Shown: in pieces, positions 29,885 through 42,580 of the stretch | Layout of the letters: each line of letters starts with the position of its first letter | Numbering within the stretch: the stretch's first letter is position 1 | Source of the DNA: Atrichornis clamosus | Taxonomy: Eukaryota > Chordata > Aves > Passeriformes > Menuridae | Assembly: GCA_013400975.1 (NCBI GenBank) | Contig: WBMZ01014173.1 | Coordinates: forward strand, 29,070 to 93,069 | Direction: 5' to 3' | Length of the DNA: 64,000 nt | Program-made: the position numbers and the translations under genes | Notes under the pieces: model-generated | What the model was told of the DNA's origin: nothing | Databases searched by the model: none | The model's input: the letters and a program-made list of their open reading frames with translations, nothing else

Positions 29885-30700
29885 ATTGAGGTGAGAATGA
29901 CTAGCCTACAGTTCCGAGTCCCCCTTGTTGCCCTTCCTGAAGTGACATTTGGCTTTTTCATCTTCAGGAATCTCTTCCAGTTGCCATGACCTTTCAAAGA
30001 TAATGAAGAGTGGACTCACAGTGGCATCTGCCAGTTTCCACGGGATTCATGTGTGCACCCCGTCAGACTCTATGGATTTAAGTATGTGGTGTTTGTTTAA
30101 GCACCCCCTAAACTGTTGTTTCTCCACCAAGGATAAGCAGTCTTTGCTGCTGTTTTTCTCACTTGCCTCAGGAAACTGGGATTACTGAAGTTTGCTCTAG
30201 CTAGTAAAGACCAAGCCAAAGAAAACATTGCGTACGTCAGCCTTATTCGTGTTCTTTCTTACCAGGTGTCCCACCCATGTCAGCTGTAGGTCTGTGTTTT
30301 CCCTTGTCTTACTTTACTGCTTGTCTATCTGTAGACGCCTTTCATGTTGCCCTTCATGCACCTTAGCAGATTCAGCTCCTGCTGAGCTTTTCCTAACACC
30401 ATCCCTGAACAGTGTTTTTATGTGTTCCTTTTGTATTATGTGATCCTGCTTCCACTGGATGTCTAAGATTGGATTTTAAAGGAGATCCTAGGGTATCTCT
30501 GAAGGCCTCCTGCCACCCTTGCGTGATTTCTTGCTCATCAAGATCAATATTTCTTGACTTTATAGGAGGTGATCCCTGAAAATCACCTAGCTCTTTTGGA
30601 AGCCTCCTCTCTTACAGGACAGTTTTCCAGAGGAGCTTTCCAAACAGAACCCAGTGCAGGCCAGAAGAATGCAAAAGTTTGCTGGAGTGGTTTGCTTGAC
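29885..30700 (-). mobile_element. CR1 LINE fragment (pre-RT and start of RT), lacks 3' end
   Basis: Read on the minus strand, the sequence matches the CR1 ORF2 linker and N-terminal RT portion. The + strand complement shows the typical series CTACAGTTCC, CCATGACCTTTCAAAGATAAT, ATCTGCCAG, and TCAGACTCTATGGATTTA-like blocks in the right order. It stops at its left end before RT motif A, so the catalytic part and the 3' UTR of the element are missing. Several stops and indels break the frame. Its right end lies in the more 5' part of ORF2, near the block resembling GAGGAGCTTTCCAAACAGA. Confidence 0.85.
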
Positions 30701-33599
30701 AGCTTCAAGATAACAACTCCTTAGTTATTTCTAGAAAATCTAGCCTTCCCTGCACCTCAGTTAATACTATACAGCACTAAGCATTCTTAGTTGGTGGTGA
30801 AGAGAGGTTGCAAGCTTGTACAGTCTCTCTGCATTCCATGTTCCTTTTATATTCCATTCCCCATTACTCCATTCCTAAAACCAGAAATGTTGAGGAAACT
30901 TAGTCCATTATATATACACCAAACTGTGAGTAAATAAAGTAAATATGTATAAACAGGTTTGAATTCACCAGACAAATTATTCAGTTATTTTAGATTATTT
31001 TCCTTCTATTAGATAAACAGTAGATAATATGTTTCAGGCTTGGGGTTTTTTCAGGCATGGTATATTCACAGGAGTCTATTTGTCAAGAGACATGGGCATG
31101 ACTTAGGCAGTTTACAGTGAAATATGGATTTAGATTTGTAACTGTTAGTTCTTATAACTCCATGTCATAAGCGGATAGAAAAAAAATAATAAAATGTGAA
31201 CTGAAAAAGGATGCAATCAGACAATGATCCATATTTAGCATGGTTGCTATGGAATTGCACAGATTAACATGCTATTAGCCACTGACATAATACTCAAGAA
31301 GAACTGGGGATTAAAAAAAAAAAAGAGACAGATAAAACTCCAAAATTACGTATGTGAGTATTGTATTTCAGAAGAAAAGTGCAGGTGGTAGGTGTGATAG
31401 TAGTTAATGAGTGCCAGACACTGAAACATTAAGGGTGCTGTTATACTTTCACCCTAGTTAGACACATTATGGAAAGGAGTTATTGACATGATTCCTATAT
31501 TCAATTGATGAGGATAAAGAAAATTGATTATGCACTTTTTCTTGGAAAGAAACATCAATTTAAGACACATAAATAGCAGACATGGTACTGTTATAAGAAA
31601 TTACTTTTTCATCTCTCAGCAATGCTCTGAACAAAGAAGTTTTTAAAGTCCAAAAGGCAGAATAAGGTATGTCAGAGATTAACTGAACAATTTCAGAAGG
31701 CCTTGAAGCTCTTTATTATATAAGAGCTGTTGTTGGTGCTATGCTGGTCTGGCAAGTGAAGATGTGCTGTTAGAAACTATCTTCAAAGCAACTTAGCTTT
31801 GAGACAGGATGTCTGGGACAGGCATTGTTACAGACATTGGTGTTTTGTTGAAACAGCTCTCAGAGAGGAGATAAATGAAACAGAACTGTATTGAATTTAA
31901 CTAAGCCACTTCCCATATGCTAGATCTTTGGTTTTGGATGTAGGTGTGTCACAGTGGGCCAGCCCTGCTGTTCAAACAGCAGTCACTGGTGCAAGTACTG
32001 GGAGATGATAAATACACACTTCCGTATGGTCTGTGTTAAAACTGAATTCCTGGTATGAGAAAATAATGGCATGTGTTGTATTATTCATTAGGAAAAAGAT
32101 TTGTCTGACAATTGTTTCTTTTTCAGTAGATGATCCATAACTAAAGAAAATGGCATAAGAATATAGTGACTGCATAATCTGAGCATATATTTTTGGTTTC
32201 TTGGTTCTTTTGGTTGCTTTTTGTTCATATATTGCCTATTACTTGCAAAACTCAAATAACCTGTATTTCGGTTGATTACTTGGAGACAAGAGGTGAGCTT
32301 TTATACTGATAGATCTTTGTATGATATTCTTTTCCCACCTGCCTTAAATTATTGATGTATGTCATGCATAAACCAGAAACACTGAAACTCCTTGGACATC
32401 ACTAGATTTTACACATTAGAAATATCCTGTGTGTCCCCCATGGTCACCTGAATTTGTCATTCATTAATTTGTAGAAAAAAAAGTCATTATAGAAAAAAAG
32501 ACTGTAATTATGTAATTTTTCAAAGGAGAGTAAAGAGGAGTTATTTTATAAATGCTCATTCAAACTGGTTTTGGTATGACGCTGCTTCTCTTATGTCTTC
32601 ACTTACAGAGAAGCAGGAAGAGACTCCTGTTACATTCATGTCAGGAAACAATGGGCAGAGGAAGTGTTCAATCACAGAGGTTTATTTTAGTTCAGAAAAG
32701 TCAGCCATAACAGCAAGATATGCATGTATATGATACTCCAGAGCATATTTCTTACTACATAATACTTTTTTTTTCTCTGTATATCCTCAGAGATTGTCTG
32801 TCAGAGTGACTGCTCACCCTGGCTTATTTTTTAGTCAGAACTAACAATTTTCAATTCCCATAATAATATCTTCTGTCCACATGAGCATTTCTCCTGCTGT
32901 GTTAGAGTGGGAACCTGGAATATCAATATGACCGAGTAGCTACTTTGAAGCAGTGGATGCTGAAAGTTAATTAGCAAGATTTGTAACATTTTAAAGTAGT
33001 TAATAGAAAAAACCATTCCAAAGACAGAGGACATAATAATTGTGATAGTTGAAATACTTAATTGCTTATATCTTCAATTTATGTCTTTGCTACCTTTGAA
33101 TTTGTGTGGATTTCTTAGAAATATTGGTAATGTTTGTTGTGCAAACAAACACTTTCGTTGGCAGATTATGTAAGGATGAATGTTGTACTGACAACACAAT
33201 CTAGATTGTCTGAGTGGTACCTAGGTGACCTCTTGTCAAAGTTGGCTTCTCAGAGTCATTTCAAAGGACTTTAATAGTGTAAGGTTTAGATAACGTTAGC
33301 AGTAATGAGCTTTTCCATACTAATTCCAGTTTACAAAAGAAGTTTACTGCCTTCCCAAGTTGTTTTGGAATTAAACTAACAAATCTGAAAGTTATAAACA
33401 TTTATTTCTGGCAGAAAAACAAGTCAGTGCTAAATAAGTGCTACTAGTCTTTATTTTGCTTCAAATTTTGGAGATGAGCTAGATCTTCAGCTAGAAATTC
33501 TAGTCTTTTTCAATAAACCAGGAGTGTTGATTATTTCATTTGCAAGATTTCTGGCAAAGTGGAAAAGGGAAAAGTCAACACACTATAGACTCTCTCTAT

Positions 33600-33800
33600 T
33601 GTATATATAATATATATATAGTATGACTTATAATATATATATAGTATGACTATACATAAATGTATATATGCTCACAAAAAAAATATATATATGCAACACC
33701 TGTAATACATTGACTGTATTGACTCTATACTTGCATACATATATTTATCTGTATTATATATGTATTATATATATACACATACATGCATACATATATAATA
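33600..33800. repeat. TA-rich simple-repeat region with a perfect 23-bp tandem duplication
   Basis: Alternating TATA/CATA/TGTA sequence. A perfect tandem pair of 23 bp lies at 33606-33628 and 33629-33651, each ending TAGTATGACT. Confidence 0.85.
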
Positions 33801-35989
33801 TGTAATGAATTTTTTGAAGATAAATAAATGCAAGGCACAAACTGTAATCTTGCTTTAATTAAACTTGTTAATGTCACCTTTTGGCTAAAAATGAAGTTGT
33901 AATTTAAAACAATTGGATGTGTGCAGAGCTCCAGAACCTCAGTAAGCTGTAGTTCACCTAGGAGGCCTGGGTGATAAGGGAAATGAAAGCAATGGGTGCT
34001 TGCCCAGCACAGCAGTTCCATAAGTAATGCCAGATTATGGGTTTCCTTTCCCTCCCTGTTTTAGGCCATTTATTTCTTCTCCTGCAGCCCAGTTCAATTC
34101 TTCTATCACCTCCTAAGACTCTAATCTGCTTTGTACTTAACTGAGTGAAAGCCACAGTACACAGAATGGGCAAACCATGAATATCAATGTGCTACTCCTA
34201 CCTGTTTGCCTTTTCACGTGTGTTAGGGAGATCTACTGTCTCCAGAAATCCCATAGTTTCATATCACCACAGATTCCCAGTCATTCTTGCTTAATATAAG
34301 CAAGAAAAAAGACTAATGGAAACACAGCTATTATCTGTCTTTCGAACTCCTGGAAAATGTGCTGTTCTTCACAGTAATACTTGTAATCTGCATCTCAATA
34401 CTCTGCATTTCATAATTTCTTCTCTGAATGTAAGTGACAGGAGCTGGGTCCCTTGCACAGCATGTGGCACTGTGTTAGATTCTGTACCATGCTGGCACTT
34501 ACCTGACAGAATACTGGTTTTTTTCTGTAAATCTCTTCTCTCGTGTCTGTGTTCTGGAAAGGAGTATCTTTGGAAAAAAGTAACAAGCATGTCTGACTGT
34601 CCCAAAATACTGACTGCTTCTTCACTCTGGAGAGTGTAAATAAGAGAAAGGCAAGATGGTATATTTAGAGGGGTACTAGATTACTTAACAGATCTGACTG
34701 AAGAGTAAAGAAAACTTGCTGACAAATTGTTTTAACTGCCAGGGTTTCTCTCTCTCGTGAGAGAGGCTGAAAGGAAGAAGTCAGACCCCTTGGAGATTCC
34801 AAAACAATAAACAAAAGTAAGGAACTGCTTCAATAAACTATTTCTTTATATGTCTGCATGTAATTAGTGGTTACAGATAGTCATTATTTTGTTTCATCAA
34901 AGCCCTGAACCATGCAAGCACAGCAAATGTAGAAAGAAGAACCTAAATCCAGAGTTCTTGTTAGGCGGGTACAATATCTGTGGTCCTCTCAAATGCCACT
35001 GATGATGTGTTCACAATTAGATCACGAAGGAAGAGAGATGAGAACATGTAGAAGCATGTGAAGTTGAAAAGCTGGTGTGCTACAGGGCTTTGTAGTAGGT
35101 GGTGGAGAGGTGGGTTGGAAGCTAAGCATTAGTGTCCTTGGAGCCAGTAATAGATTTTAGGGAAAAGAAACTGAGTCAGAACTTGGAGTGCATCTTTTTT
35201 AACAGTAAATATGGTATTTTCTATTTGAGAAAGAGTATATTCCTTCTATTATGAGACACATTGCTTTCACATTCAAAACTTGGACGCACCAAGCTACCAT
35301 AAAGCCTAATTCCAGCACTTATATATGGTAACTAATTATTATTGTTTTCTGATATGTTTGCTTTTAGGTCAAGTCACACTTTCTTCCACTGAATTTTTAT
35401 GTTTTTCCAGTCTAGCTGATTAATCAGGTCGACTACTGACAGGAGAAGGAATTTTTAAATATAATAATCATAGGCCTACGTATTTGTTAAGGAATTAAAA
35501 AATTGTATATAGTAGATGTAAATGTTCACAGTTGCACTTGAATGCATGTACTTGTATAATACTTTAGAAAAGTCTGGTGAGGGTATACCGTGATAAAGCA
35601 CTGGAAAATAACAACAGCTTCCCTCTCTCTGCCCTTGGCTGCATGCTCCCAGTTCCTGTCTTGTGTTGGCTCAAGCTTCTGTGTAGCCACATGGTGTTCC
35701 CTTTTCCTGGTGACTGGTGGTGGAGCTTTGCTTGTGTTGAAGTTTCCTGAGTGAATAGAGAAGAGAGAGCTATTATTAATGCATGAACTTGGAAACTGCG
35801 TGCACATTGCAACTCTCCAAATCTTATTACCAGAAGGAAACTCATTATATATAGCTGAAGCTATGATTTTTTGGTAGGTCTAATTTGATAGTCCCATCAA
35901 AATAAAGCAAAGGGTTATAATACTACTAACACAATGCTACTATTCACAATCTAAACTGATATGGGAAAGTCTCTGTAACACAGCTAATT

Positions 35990-36002
35990 ACACACACACA
36001 CA
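35990..36002. repeat. Short CA microsatellite
   Basis: Six CA units, possibly too short to vary much. Confidence 0.7.
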
Positions 36003-38200
36003 AAATCTTACTACTTACTTTCTCTGGTGTTATGTTCACTCTCCAGTCTCCCTCGAGGTTCTTGAGGTTGTTGGACAGTCTCTCTCAGGCAGAGGAGATA
36101 GGAAAGGGTGCTAGCAAGTTGTCTATGTCCCCACTTCTACCCCAGCAAGAGTTTGATGCTTCTGGGGAAAGTAGAAGGGAGAAGGACCCCCCTTCCTCCT
36201 TCTGTTGGGGGTCCACTTGTGTTTATGTTTATCCATTTTCTCAATGTATATGCAAGCATTCCCTTAACTAGTTCTCAGTTATTTTCATGATTTCACTTGC
36301 TTGTTTTTCTGTACTCTTTGTATGTCTAAACTGGTTTAACAATATTGTGTGTCTGTAGTGACCAATGACTGACCACTGTGTTTTCTGTTTAGTTCAGTGA
36401 CCCTGGTACCACACTGTGTTAGCACTCTTGCATGCCATATCTTATTTTATGATTATAGACAGTTCAATCTACAAATAATTACTTTTTCTTACTGTAAACC
36501 AAAGCTAACATATCAAACCTGACTACTAGGTAATAGATGTTGTAGCTAAAGTAAGTTAAAATCAGCTTATGCCATAGGTTTGCCCAGGCAAGTTTGGAGC
36601 TGCTACACCGCCAGGTTAACACCAAGCCAAAGTGGACTTTTAATAATAATGGTAAAATGCCATATGTACTGGATTAAAACAGCTCTACCTCACTCATAGC
36701 TTCTCCACCCAGGCCTGTCCAGCTCAGGAAACTCCTGATGGTTCTGGGCTGTGCACGACATATGATGTCTGACTCCCATCCATGAGCAATCATTGCTCTT
36801 AATCTCATGGGAACTGGAAGATAAGACCCTGGGACTTATCTCCTGAAGCACCAGTAGCACTTGGCAGTCCCAGCACTCTGAGAGCATCAGTAGAAGCTGT
36901 ATCAGGACTCTGGTGAGTATGGCAGGGCTGAAGAATCCATAACCAAGTGTCATGCCGACAAGTTATTTTCTGCCTGAAACCTCTTGAGCTTTATCTCTGC
37001 CAGTGCAATTCTACCTGTATAGGGGCTTTTGCAATTAGAGATGCCCACGTCCTTCCACGGTAGTGAGTGTTATCAATCCTTTTAACCAGGTGTTGGAACA
37101 CTGCTTAAAATTCTTCATTCATGGGGATAAATAGGGCTGTGAATTCTGCTGTGGATATAGGAAACAAGAACTACTTTCTAATTAATGGTTTTCTTTCCCA
37201 AGCTACTTCTCTTTTTTTTTGGTAAGAAGTTAAGCATCTGAGATCTCTTGGCCCAGGGATGCTTTCCTGCTTCTTTCCCTCTTCTTTGTAGATACATATG
37301 AACACAGCCCCATCCAGCCATACCTTATGTCCACAGCAGTCACATTCCTGTGATTCTACAGCTCCTTTTTTTTGAAAGAACTTGTGGCAGGGACTTCTAC
37401 TCAAGTTAGGAATGATCACCTAGAGTGTACACATAAAACAAAGCAAAAACTGAACACTTCTGTTTCTCCTGTGGTATTTACCCATCTCATCTTTTCAGAT
37501 ATGTTTCAAAATGGTCTTTTGGACCCACATCATGTAGTCAGCTCTGTTAGGAATAGCTACCCATCTAAAATTCTAGTGATTTAAAGGGACTGACATATGG
37601 CTTCTGCAAATCAAAAATAAACCCATTTTGATTGATTATTTGATATTGTAAGTGCTTGCATTTCAGTTTAGGAAAATTAAGAAGAAAATAAAGAAAATCC
37701 TATTGTGTTTTGAGGACACTAAGTTCACATAAAGCTCAGAACTTGAAATAGCTCAGAACTTGGAACAGCCTCTGTCTTTCTTCTTGAGTTGTTAATTATA
37801 CATTTTATGAGGAAAGAAAATGACTAACAAAGGAAACAGCATTTTGAGTGCTGAATGGAAAGTGATTATTTACTCTGCAGTAATTTGATAAACCTGTTCA
37901 GGTTGTAGGTGAAAGATATTTTAATATGAGAAAGGTAAATGATATTTGCCAGCAGTTACTCATATGACTGCTCCTCCCTTTACTGGAAGACCAGCAAAAT
38001 GCAAGCTATAATGAATCTTCTCTCTACTTTCTTTCTTGGTGGATCTGCTAAACAACCCTGTGAAAATCAGTATAATGCATGACTTCTAGACCTGGCCCAT
38101 GACATTTAAGGTAGTAATTTAATTTTGAGAAGGATGTCAAAAAGTAAAATTCAAAGAAAGTTTAGACTCTTCTGCCTGTAATGCCATCCGTATTCAGCTG

Positions 38201-38221
38201 TGAATTCCTCAAAGGAATTCA
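38201..38221. repeat. Perfect short inverted repeat
   Basis: TGAATTCCT-CAA-AGGAATTCA: nine-base arms with a three-base loop, containing two EcoRI-type GAATTC sites. No mobile-element end is seen nearby. Confidence 0.85.
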
Positions 38222-41200
38222 GACAGTCAGGGAGCAGAAAAGGATACTATCATTTGTATCAGGGTGGCATCCTGGGGACATCCTAGAACAGAGCTCCATT
38301 GTGCTAAGCAGTATAGAAATGCAGTAGCTGACATCATGTGCCCTGACAAGGATGCCAGGAATTCCTGATCAGTCCTAAGAGTTGCTCAAAGTTGTAGGGT
38401 GTGTCCTCTTGATAAAGGCAGGCAGTAGGCAGAACTACTAGTTCAAGTCCCAGAAGTGATAGACCTGCATCCATGGAGAGCAGCATTACCCAGAGGAAAA
38501 ATCTGAACTTTGATCTATGTCTCAGGAAATGTTTCAACCCATTGTTGGAGCAGAGTTCAGGGCCAAAAATGGTACCAAGTCATATGGTTTTGAGAGCATA
38601 ACATAAAGTAGATCATCTTGGTTCATGAAATAACATTAAGTATTTAAAAGAAGATGCAGGAAAAAACTACTATAAACACTGCTAAAAGGTTTTATCATAA
38701 GAGAGCGTGAGAACAGAGTCAATCCAGGACAATAGACTTCCCTGAGCTAAGGAGACAATTCCATTTTCTCAGGAGCCTTTCTATGAGTTCCAATTTTTAT
38801 GAATCACAATACCATATTCTTGTCAAGTTTTGCCCCTTGTGCTCTTCATTTCTAGGATATAGTTAAGAGCCATTTTAGCTATGTTAAAGTAAGAAACATC
38901 TGCTGTAAGTGTGCCAGTGTTACCAGGATTGGCTCTCCAACTGAATTTTTATTAGGCACTACCTTAGCAAGCAGACTGTGCTTGTCAGCATTATGTAAAA
39001 AAGGAATCATCTCAGGTCTTTCTGTAATAGAGCAGTCCTTTGGCTTGAGAAAAATTGGAAAAAAGACTTTCTGAGTAAAAACAACCTAAAGCAACCGTAT
39101 GCTTTTTACAAACATTTTTAATAGTAAGTGGTAAATAGAAAAAGGTGTGCTGCCTATTACTTATTCTATAAGAGGTCTCCTTGTTCTTTCATCTCTCTTT
39201 TAAAATCTTGCTAATATTGGTTAATGAATTATGTTTTCTGCTACAAGTTTTTAAAAACTGATGTAATGATTTGTTTTCCTTAATATACCCTATTTTTCCC
39301 CAGTGCATTTGATTTGGCAGATCTAATTTCAGTTATATGACGGAGATGGCGTGTTCATCTCTTGCTAATAGTTTCTCAATAGCTTTTGAACTTGCTGTCT
39401 AATTGCAAGCAAATTTATCAGAGCAGTAGAGGTATCAAAATTATACCAGATTTCTATAAGCTTTGTAAAAAATTGAAGGTGAGTGGATGAGAGATTTGTT
39501 TTTCTTTCCTTTTTAGGAAAGATTTCTGAAGGAGAGCCAAGGAAGGGCATTACTGTGCTCTGATGTGCTCTGGCACACAAGGCAAAAATAAATCAGTGCA
39601 GCACAGAAGCATTCATACAGCGACCAGTGTAATGGGACGTGTGTGGCCAGTGATTGCATTCCATAATCCAAAGCTAACAGAGGAGCATAGTGGAGAGGTT
39701 GGGGATCCTGCAGGATGGCTTATGTGCAGAGCTGGTTACTTCCAGTGGTGGGGGGAACACTGACATATGTGTCATAAATTGTATAGGAATAAGGCTTTGC
39801 AGGTCATTAATAGACACACTGGAGCAGAGTTCAGTTTATAGATCCCTGTCTCCTACTTCAATTCCTAATATCAGTATTTGTTAATGTATCATATTTACTG
39901 CAACTGCTACTACTGCTGCTACAAAAATTAGTAAATAAATAAGCACCATAGACTTTCCACAAAAAGCAGTATAAAAAATTTATCAACACTTTATTTCTGA
40001 AATGGTAACACCAGTTAACTGCAATATGGTCTAAAGCTCTGCTATTACTCTAACAAGTGGATCCTACTCTGAATTGCTGCTTGTCATTAAAACTGCAGGC
40101 CCAGTCCATGTTAGAACTGTTGGTTATCATCTCTTAACTGTCACATCCTTATGGTTAAAGTAGAAATCTTACATATCAACGATATCCACTTTACTTTTTT
40201 TTTTTTTAATTTAAGTCAGTAACTTGTAATGAGAGCAAGAGAGAAAAAATCTAGTCTTGAATTCAGGATAAGGATTGACCCTTAACTTTCATATTTTGAT
40301 TGGCTTTGGCTTTGGTTGCAAAGGACTGAACCAAAAATGTTATGATCTCTGTTGTTTTTAACCAAGGGGCCTTATGCAGGACTTTGTTTAAGTTTGGTTT
40401 TTTTTTTTCACTAGCAAGCAATTTTGAATAAATTTCTTCTCTTAAAATTTCTTATGCTGTGTTTCATAGTGTATATATCTTTTTGTCGAATTAACTTCCA
40501 TTTTTATTTCTGACTGGAAGTTGTTTCAATCAAAAACTTTTACAGAGATGTACCACTAGGTTTTGTGATTTTTGGATGCATTATTTTCATTAAGGGTTCT
40601 ACATATTGATCCTATTTTTTTCCTTGTGCAGTAAAAAAGTGTTCTATCTGTACTGCATAAATATTTGCTGCAAGTTAAAAGAAGCAGTTTTCAGAGATGA
40701 TCATTGCTGTTCTCATGGGGTTTTAAAACTAACCTCATGAAAGACCAGAAAATTCTAACCAAATAAACGCCTTTTTATTTAAATAAATAAAATAAAAATA
40801 ACCTTGAAGTCTCTGAAAAAAAAAAAGACTGAATTTAGAGCAGGGTCAGAAGTCAGTACTGCTCCTTTTTTTTTTCAGGATCCAGTAGGAGAAGTACTAT
40901 TCTTTAATTTAAAGACATTGTCTGTAAACATTGACAACAATATTTTCAAAAATAATTTATTTGGAGAGCCCATTTTGTAAAAAATGTCTGCTGATTTCAA
41001 CCACAATAAGATTGCACAGAGTAAACAGAAATTGTATCCCAGATTTTTCTTTTTCTTACAATGACTGTGGTCTTGTGCATTTTCAGTTGCTACTTTTTAT
41101 GGGGCTGTTCTTATATTATAGGGTTTGCGTTAGTTACAGTCAGCATTTCTCAACAGCAGCTTTTTGAAAACAGGCTTATATATATATATCACAGGCAGTT

Positions 41201-42107
41201 ATCTTTCTAATTAAAGCATCTTGTAGTTCTCCAAACACAAAGATATCATTTAATTTCTATTAAATAACCATCTATTGTATCCACCTGGAGGATAATGAAG
41301 AAGTGATGGCTTTCATAAATGTTGCATTTGAGACGGAACAATTTAACTATGTGGAGTCTCCTGTGATATTTGCATAAAATGATGGCATTAAGCTCCCAGT
41401 GGTGTTCTTCCCATCATACACAAGATCAAAGAGCTATTATGCTCTGAGCCTGTCTGCAGCTGTTAAATGCTTTCAAGGACTGCTTTCAGTCTCTCAATTT
41501 TTCAAGAGCATTTGCCATAGGGGAATATCAGAGTTTCCACTGTACTCAAGCTGTAGTTTTCCCAAAACAATGTTGTGTTCAGGCAACTGCCATGTTCAAT
41601 TTCTTAAGATTCAGCAGTGGAGTCGAGTGACACAGAGCATACCATGGTCTCTTTTTCTCAGGACCCAGAGCTCACTTGGGAGCTGCCAGCTGCCTCCTGC
41701 TGACTCACTGAGGGAGCAGTGGCTGCTAGCACCTTCCTTAATGTGCTGCATGAGGAAATAATGACTTAGGCAGCCAGAACTGTGAGGAAACAGGATGCAG
41801 AGACGTGCATGTGAATGTAAGGGAGAGGCACAAAGATGAGGAAGAGGCACATGGATGAGATTTAAATTTAAGCATTCTTCATTCTTATTGTTATGGTACC
41901 AAAAACTTAACTCTCAGTGCATGGATAGTTGTGCATTGAAACACTGTGCAGGGGTTATAGAGTTCTTCTAGAGTATGGTGAGGACTCTGGTGCCTTAAAG
42001 CAGGCTCTGGTGGAAATTGTTACAAAAGACTGGTAGGATACTATTTGGGTATGAGGTATGATCACATTTGCTGATTCTTGTACATTGTTAAGCTTTGGAA
42101 ATAAAAG

Positions 42108-42580
42108 AACGATTGAGGTTGAAAATGACCTCTGAAGGTCATCAAGTCTAACCTTCTCTGCTCAAGCAGAGTGAGCTAGAGCAGGTTACCCAGAACTGTG
42201 TCCAATCCAGTTTTGAGTGCCTCCAAGGATAGGACACCTGGTCCAGTGTCTGACAACCTGCACAGCAAAAAGTGTCTTCACATGCAATGTAATGTGCTGT
42301 AGTGTGTGCCAATTGCCTCTTGTCCTGTCAGTGAGCACTACTGAGAGACAAAACAGTGGCTCCTTCTTCTTCATTCACTCATGTCATATTTGTACACATG
42401 GGTAAGATCCTCCTGAGCCTTCTCTTCTAAAGACTGCCCATTCCCAGCAAGCCTGGTCTCTCCTCATGTGTCAGATACTCCAATCTCTTCGTTATCTTCA
42501 TGTCCCTACATTCAACTCACTCAATAAGTCCACATATTTCTTGTACTGAGGAACCCAGAACTGGACCCAACACTCAGTGT
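42108..42580 (-). mobile_element. CR1 LINE 3' fragment
   Basis: Minus orientation. The left end has the CR1 3' UTR signature complement (GACCTCTGAAGGTCATCAAG, then CTGCTCAAGCAGAGTGAGCTAGAGCAGGTTACCCAG-type sequence). Further right come the complements of ORF2 C-terminal blocks: CTTGTCCTGTCAGTG, AGATCCTCCTGAGCCTTCTCTTCT and AACCCAGAACTGGACCCAACACTC. The very end of the 3' tail (the octamer repeats) is degraded. It is truncated on the 5' side near 42580 and about 10-20 percent diverged by eye. No usable frame remains. Confidence 0.9.

Larger units (their letters stand above)
30701..42107. other. Intergenic AT-rich DNA; no gene recognised
   Basis: About 11.4 kb without a supported exon or a known interspersed repeat. 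GC-moderate patches near 34.4-34.6, 35.6-35.8, 36.69-37.4, 39.55-39.76 and 41.4-41.86 kb contain frames of 60-120 codons. None has a recognisable domain or convincing splice context. Simple repeats include the TA-rich region at 33.6-33.8 kb, a short CA run at 35990-36002, a T15-type run near 40195 and a TA run near 41178. Confidence 0.55.

Noticed and set aside
37171..37419. Minus-strand frame with CDCCGHK resembling a zinc-binding knuckle.
   Set aside because: The cysteine spacing does not fit a retroviral CCHC knuckle or another zinc finger, and no neighbouring gag-like sequence exists.
41399..41761. 120-codon + frame in a GC-moderate patch.
   Set aside because: No domain, no recognisable homology, no Kozak-type or splice support, and overlapping minus frames. 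Composition explains it.
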